Part shown: piece after piece, positions 6,799 to 9,395 of the stretch
How the letters are laid out: the number at the start of each line of letters is the position of its first letter
Numbering within the stretch: the stretch's first letter is position 1
Assembly: GCA_021845325.1 (NCBI GenBank)
Contig: JAKBRR010000040.1
Span: forward strand, 1 to 9,395
DNA from: Thermoplasmata archaeon
GTDB taxonomy: Archaea; Thermoplasmatota; Thermoplasmata; Thermoplasmatales; Thermoplasmataceae
Direction: 5' to 3'
Length of the DNA stretch: 9,395 nucleotides
The notes under the pieces: model-generated
Databases searched by the model: none
The model's input: the letters and a program-made list of their open reading frames with translations, nothing else
What the model was told of the DNA's origin: nothing
Translations under genes and position numbers: made by a program

Positions 6799-8220
6799 CT
6801 ATAATTCCTCCAGTAATTCCGACACAGGCCTATCCCATGCAATCCCTACATTTATTTCTAATTGTATTGGTTTAGAAGCGATTGTAAACTTATTAGGAAT
6901 TACACTTATTTGTTCATTTCCATTTGATAATTTATGTGCCCAGAAGAGCATTGAATTTAGGTATTGGGAATTGTGATTATGATACAATTGCTTTGTAATC
7001 AAGTAGCCCTCATTGAAATCATTTATGACGTTTTTGCCATCAGAGGTTAGGATAATTGTCGGCAAAAGATTTAGAAATACTTTACCTTGCATGAAAAAAA
7101 ACCGAAAATCAACTGCCCTGTGTTTCATGAAGGTACGGCCTGATTTTGGTGAATAAATTAATGAAGCTACCAGAACTGGTTGATTCCTTCCAGACCTTGT
7201 TATCCACCATTCAGTTCTTGATTTGTATTTACTTTGGTAATAAAGTTTATTTTTTCCTTTATTTCTGTTTGTAAATATGCCATGATTTCTAGCAAAATAG
7301 CTGAGCTCTTTTTCCAGCATTTCTTTAAGAAGATTTTGATTTAGCGAATCTTCGATCCATTCCGATGTCTTAAGGTGCCTCGTTCTGATGGAATTGAATA
7401 GCTCTGAAGATAGACTAAGAACGAAATCTTCATCATGAAATGTGTAAAGTTCCATCTTATGTAATTTGTAAGGCAGTCTTGTCCTTTTAAACTCTAATAT
7501 ATCGAGGTCGTTAAATTCACCTTCTCTTTTTGAAACCTCTAAAATAAATTCAGGGAGAGAACTAACTTCGAATAAGTTTGAAAAAATATTTTCTGAAAAA
7601 TAATCTGGCTTGCCAGTTAAAACACTATTACGATATTCAGACCTTTTTGCCCTAGTTTTAATATAGTCTTTCTCTTCTTCCGTTGCAAGAATACTCTGGG
7701 TTCCCCTACGTATAAAAATATCACCTTCCTTGAATGCTATCTTCTTCTTTTCATTTGAATCTAAGTAATATACAGTTTTTGTAGGAATAAGGGTAGCTGT
7801 AGATGGTGGGATATAGATTATGCCAAATCTCAAATTTTCCCCATCGAATTTTCTAAAAAATTCCCTATACAATAATTCAATCTTAAAATTGGAAAATGAG
7901 TTGAACTTTTCCTGTAAAACTGCTTGGTCTAATTCAAATTCTTGGTGCAATCCTATAGGTGTAAAAGACTTTCTTTTTTTATCTCCCGTTTTTTCCTGAT
8001 TTTTAGTATCTCTAAACCCTATGATAATGAAACCTGATCCAACATTTGAAAAAGCAAATATATCCTTAGCGATTTTTGGAAAGTTATTCCGGTCTAAACC
8101 TATAGTTTCTTTAAAGTCTAAAAATGCATCCTCTCTGTCAAGTGCAATCAAGTAATCTACCATTATGTCCCCAATAGGGTCCACGTCGACCTCAGGAATT
8201 ATTACTTTCTTAGAATACAA
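6799..8220 (-). CDS. Schlafen/AlbA_2-APAZ effector of the short Argonaute
   Basis: 473 residues. Residues about 25-190 form a Schlafen-type AlbA_2 domain: REDAFLDFKE (29-38), IAKDIFAFSNVGSGFIIIGF (50-69) followed by RDT, and the closing motif EGDIFIRRGTQSILATEEE (165-183). Glu30, Asp35 and Asp71 sit at the spacing of the three-acid active site of Schlafen RNases; Lys37 is also conserved. Residues about 240-473 look like an APAZ domain, the region that binds short pAgo: WWITRSG (338-344), KHRAVDFRFFF (366-376), FLNLLPTIILTSDG (382-395) and QYLNSMLFWAHKLSNG (419-434). The fused layout and position directly before a short pAgo gene make the assignment mutually supporting. Predicted role: RNase or nucleotide-binding effector switched on by the guide-loaded Argonaute. 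Start TTG at 8220 is chosen because GGTGAG (8229-8224) precedes it. The Schlafen fold match is firm; RNase activity is inferred. Confidence 0.87.
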   Translation of the reverse strand: MYSKKVIIPEVDVDPIGDIMVDYLIALDREDAFLDFKETIGLDRNNFPKIAKDIFAFSNVGSGFIIIGFRDTKNQEKTGDKKRKSFTPIGLHQEFELDQAVLQEKFNSFSNFKIELLYREFFRKFDGENLRFGIIYIPPSTATLIPTKTVYYLDSNEKKKIAFKEGDIFIRRGTQSILATEEEKDYIKTRAKRSEYRNSVLTGKPDYFSENIFSNLFEVSSLPEFILEVSKREGEFNDLDILEFKRTRLPYKLHKMELYTFHDEDFVLSLSSELFNSIRTRHLKTSEWIEDSLNQNLLKEMLEKELSYFARNHGIFTNRNKGKNKLYYQSKYKSRTEWWITRSGRNQPVLVASLIYSPKSGRTFMKHRAVDFRFFFMQGKVFLNLLPTIILTSDGKNVINDFNEGYLITKQLYHNHNSQYLNSMLFWAHKLSNGNEQISVIPNKFTIASKPIQLEINVGIAWDRPVSELLEEL

Positions 8221-8223
8221 AAT

Positions 8224-8229
8224 CTCACC
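8224..8229 (-). promoter_or_regulatory. GGTGAG ribosome-binding site deciding the TTG start
   Basis: GGTGAG on the minus strand ends 3 nt before the TTG at 8220-8218 (5 nt from its GGTG core). No ATG or GTG nearby has a better signal. The same GGTG-5 nt-TTG layout is found at 9092-9081. Confidence 0.5.
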
Positions 8230-8267
8230 GACTTACTTGGTGTTCTATGGAAAGCAAATACTTCATT

Positions 8268-8280
8268 CTTATAAATTTTA
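8268..8280 (-). promoter_or_regulatory. likely TATA box of the Schlafen-APAZ/Argonaute operon
   Basis: Minus-strand TAAAATTTATAAG is centred about 50 nt upstream of the TTG start and would place transcription start near 8247, with a leader of about 25 nt carrying the GGTGAG. A second TATA-like stretch lies near 8285-8295, so the exact start is unsure. Confidence 0.4.
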
Positions 8281-8425
8281 CTTCCATTTATACAAATAGA
8301 TAAATAAAGAAAATGGTGAGTAATTGCCCTTAATTTCTCGAGACTAATACAAATTAAGTTGCTTATCTCTTAAGATATTTGGAGCAAACTAGTCGAAGAA
8401 AATATAACTTGAAGCATGAGTGATA

Positions 8426-8526
8426 GTCCAAAAAAAATTACTATCTATCAAAATGCTTTGCTAGATTAGATATCTTGCCTCTTATCCAAACATAGTCCTT
8501 TGGCTCTATTATCTTAGAGTCCTCAA
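8426..8526. repeat. right copy of the 101-bp direct repeat (gene tail)
   Basis: Partner of 4398-4498, with 33 identical nt (8426-8458) and roughly three quarters identity beyond. It lies just upstream of the Argonaute operon promoter region, while the partner lies beyond the operon's downstream end, so the pair brackets the operon and the restriction remnant. Confidence 0.85.
8430..8437 (-). terminator. T8 tract ending the gene-tail remnant
   Basis: Eight T residues on the minus strand follow the TAG-TAA end of the remnant at 8441. It resembles an archaeal oligo-T terminator and would also end transcripts coming from the small gene at 8676-9089, insulating the operon promoter downstream. Confidence 0.5.
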
Positions 8527-8656
8527 GTTTGTGTGCCATCTCTATCAACTTTGGCTCAATGGTGCTCCACTCCTTCCGGATCTCTTGCCTCAATGCCTTT
8601 TGAAGTTGAGACTCCTCTGTCTTGGCTTTTTCTTTTGCTGCGATATGAAATAATAC
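8441..8656 (-). pseudogene. 5'-truncated tail of an unknown gene, copy 2
   Basis: An open minus-strand frame of about 70 codons ends with PKDYVWIRGKISNLAKHFDR and a TAG at 8443-8441. It is closed upstream by a TAG at 8659-8657 and has no ATG before the methionine of LIEMAHKLED, so the 5' part of the gene is missing. The visible part is charged and helical (AKEKAKTEESQLQKALRQEI, then RKEWSTIEPKL), suggesting a coiled or helical C-terminal region. The family is not recognised. Translation from an internal TTG as a mini-protein is possible but unlikely. It is the better-preserved relative of the remnant at 4413-4511. Confidence 0.65.
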
Positions 8657-8675
8657 CTATTTGATATTTAAACCG

Positions 8676-9089
8676 TCATTTCAATTTATTGTCTTTTTTA
8701 TCATTTGCAAAGCCTCTCTCTTCCCATTCTTTATTCCAACTGATTTTGATTTCTATCGTTTTATTGTACCTTATTTTTTGAGGTAAAGCTTGTTGGTCGT
8801 TATCTGTTGGAGTTGTCAATTTAGGTTTGGTCTGTTTTTTAATAATCCTGTTTTTCACGTAGTTATACAAGTCACGAGCAAATTGCTTTTGAAATTCATA
8901 CGTAAATGCAGTCAATAAGGAAACAATTGCTATATCTATTGTTACGGAATTGCTCTTTTTTATTGAAACCGCTACTTCTATGTTATAACGCTCTACAAGT
9001 CTTGCGGTCTTGTTCAGTATCCATGTCATATCCCATATTTCGCTTTCTATTGTCAATTTAGGTAGGTTATCTAATTGATCCAAATTCAC
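8676..9089 (-). CDS. small unknown protein with a central hydrophobic helix
   Basis: At most 137 residues from GTG at 9089-9087. A TTG at 9083-9081 (two codons in) is the more likely start, because GGTG at 9092-9089 sits 5 nt before it, as in the Schlafen-APAZ gene. Family not recognised. Residues 48-66 (SVTIDIAIVSLLTAFTYEF) are hydrophobic but contain Asp and Glu, so a buried or amphipathic helix is more likely than a true membrane span. This is followed by basic YNYVKNRIIKKQTKPK (75-90), a polar linker, and a likely beta strand TIEIKISWNK (111-120). It lies upstream of the Argonaute operon on the same strand, but the gene-tail remnant and its T8 tract separate them, so co-transcription is doubtful. 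Confidence 0.65.
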   Translation of the reverse strand: MNLDQLDNLPKLTIESEIWDMTWILNKTARLVERYNIEVAVSIKKSNSVTIDIAIVSLLTAFTYEFQKQFARDLYNYVKNRIIKKQTKPKLTTPTDNDQQALPQKIRYNKTIEIKISWNKEWEERGFANDKKDNKLK

Positions 9090-9117
9090 ACCTTTGCTAT
9101 TGAATATAGAGGTGTAT

Positions 9118-9130
9118 TAATATAAATTTA
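9118..9130 (-). promoter_or_regulatory. likely TATA box of the small unknown gene
   Basis: Minus-strand TAAATTTATATTA lies about 30-40 nt upstream of the GTG/TTG start, placing transcription start near 9097 with a leader of about 10-15 nt that still includes the GGTG element. Confidence 0.4.
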
Positions 9131-9138
9131 TCATTCCT

Positions 9139-9153
9139 TTGTCCATAGGACAA
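9139..9153. promoter_or_regulatory. inverted repeat TTGTCC-ATA-GGACAA
   Basis: Perfect 6-nt arms with a 3-nt spacer lie 9 nt upstream of the small gene's TATA box on its strand and directly beside the right direct repeat. The position suits an operator or an activator site, or a recombinase-binding site at the island edge; neither is shown. Confidence 0.3.
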
Positions 9154-9213
9154 CCTATTGAGAAGTTCAGTCATTTTTCCCTTACATCCATTAAATAACC
9201 TTAAATAAAATTA
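9154..9213 (+). repeat. right copy of imperfect direct repeat bracketing the island
   Basis: Matches 169-222 in CTATTGAGAA (9155-9164), AGTCATT (9169-9175) and the 26-nt block 9188-9213. It differs mainly by about 6 extra nt between the first and third blocks. No gene starts directly after it, whereas the left copy precedes the helicase gene, so at least this copy is not obviously a working promoter. Confidence 0.55.
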
Positions 9214-9308
9214 TTAACCGAATTTACTTTCAACCCTCATTTGCCTGTATATCCATTCGGTCAATTCGTGGAAGGGATAAAATTCTTCATTAAAGGAAAA
9301 ATGTAGAC

Positions 9309-9319
9309 TTTTAAAATAT
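9309..9319 (+). promoter_or_regulatory. likely TATA box of tRNA-Leu
   Basis: TTTTAAAATAT is centred about 30 nt before the mature 5' end of the tRNA, the expected distance for an archaeal tRNA promoter. Confidence 0.45.
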
Positions 9320-9344
9320 CAAAGAATTATACCCCTATTACAAA

Positions 9345-9395
9345 GCGGAGGTTGTCGAGCTTGGTCAAAGGCGATGGATTCAGAGTCCATTTCCG
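9345..9395 (+). tRNA. tRNA-Leu(CAG), 3' part outside the window
   Basis: Starts with acceptor strand GCGGAGG, followed by the D-arm region with GGTCAAAGGC. The anticodon arm ATGGA-TTCAGAG-TCCAT has CAG at 9381-9383, which reads CUG leucine codons. TTTCCG then begins the long variable arm expected of a class II tRNA. The T-arm and 3' acceptor strand lie beyond the edge. The D-arm form is the archaeal/eukaryotic leucine type. Confidence 0.92.

Noticed and set aside
6109..6976. Several plus-strand open frames (6109-6306, 6362-6634, 6716-6976)
   Set aside because: They lie antisense to the Argonaute and Schlafen-APAZ genes, have no domain content, and have no promoter or ribosome-binding signals.
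9345..9395. Integration of the cluster into the 3' end of tRNA-Leu
   Set aside because: The tRNA reads away from the cluster, so an element in its 3' end would lie to the right of this window. The direct repeat is 130 nt upstream of the tRNA and does not match it.
1..9395. CRISPR array or insertion sequence
   Set aside because: No regularly spaced repeats, no transposase or integrase frame and no terminal inverted repeats were seen. The only long repeats are the two direct-repeat pairs described.

Overview
The window is AT-rich and looks archaeal. It has TATA-like boxes about 25-50 nt upstream of starts, T-tract terminators, frequent TTG starts behind short GGTG leaders, and the 5' part of an archaeal-type class II tRNA-Leu at the right edge. 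A low-GC ammonia-oxidising archaeon (Nitrososphaerota, for example Nitrosocosmicus-like) would fit, but that assignment is inferred from general character, not from a marker gene.

Layout, left to right. Positions 1-43 hold the first codons of a possible minus-strand gene. Positions 258-3029 (+) encode a UvrD-family helicase fused to a RecB/AddB-type nuclease with an iron-sulphur cysteine set. Positions 3311-4378 (+) encode a protein I do not recognise, with a beta-rich N-terminus and a helical C-terminus resembling abortive-infection C-terminal domains. Positions 4379-5111 are decayed DNA: the 3' tail of a lost gene, unassigned sequence, and the broken N-terminus of an HsdR-like restriction nuclease. 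Positions 5272-8220 (-) are a two-gene operon, a Schlafen/AlbA_2-APAZ protein followed 3 nt later by a short prokaryotic Argonaute. Positions 8441-8656 (-) are a second, longer remnant of the same gene tail seen at 4413. Positions 8676-9089 (-) encode a small unknown protein. tRNA-Leu(CAG) starts at 9345 and runs off the end.

The main result is the operon at 5272-8220. Short Argonautes (MID-PIWI only, slicer residues lost) work with an APAZ partner carrying an effector domain. In the best-studied systems that effector is TIR, SIR2 or a DNA nuclease. Here it is a Schlafen-type AlbA_2 domain whose three expected acidic residues are present. The inferred job is guide-directed sensing of invader nucleic acid that triggers a Schlafen-type RNase, plausibly against tRNA, giving abortive defence.

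The helicase-nuclease, the unknown 355-residue protein, the restriction-enzyme wreckage and the duplicated gene tails make this a defence-type accessory island. An imperfect direct repeat of about 55-60 bp (169-222 and 9154-9213) brackets all of these genes and may mark the island's boundaries.
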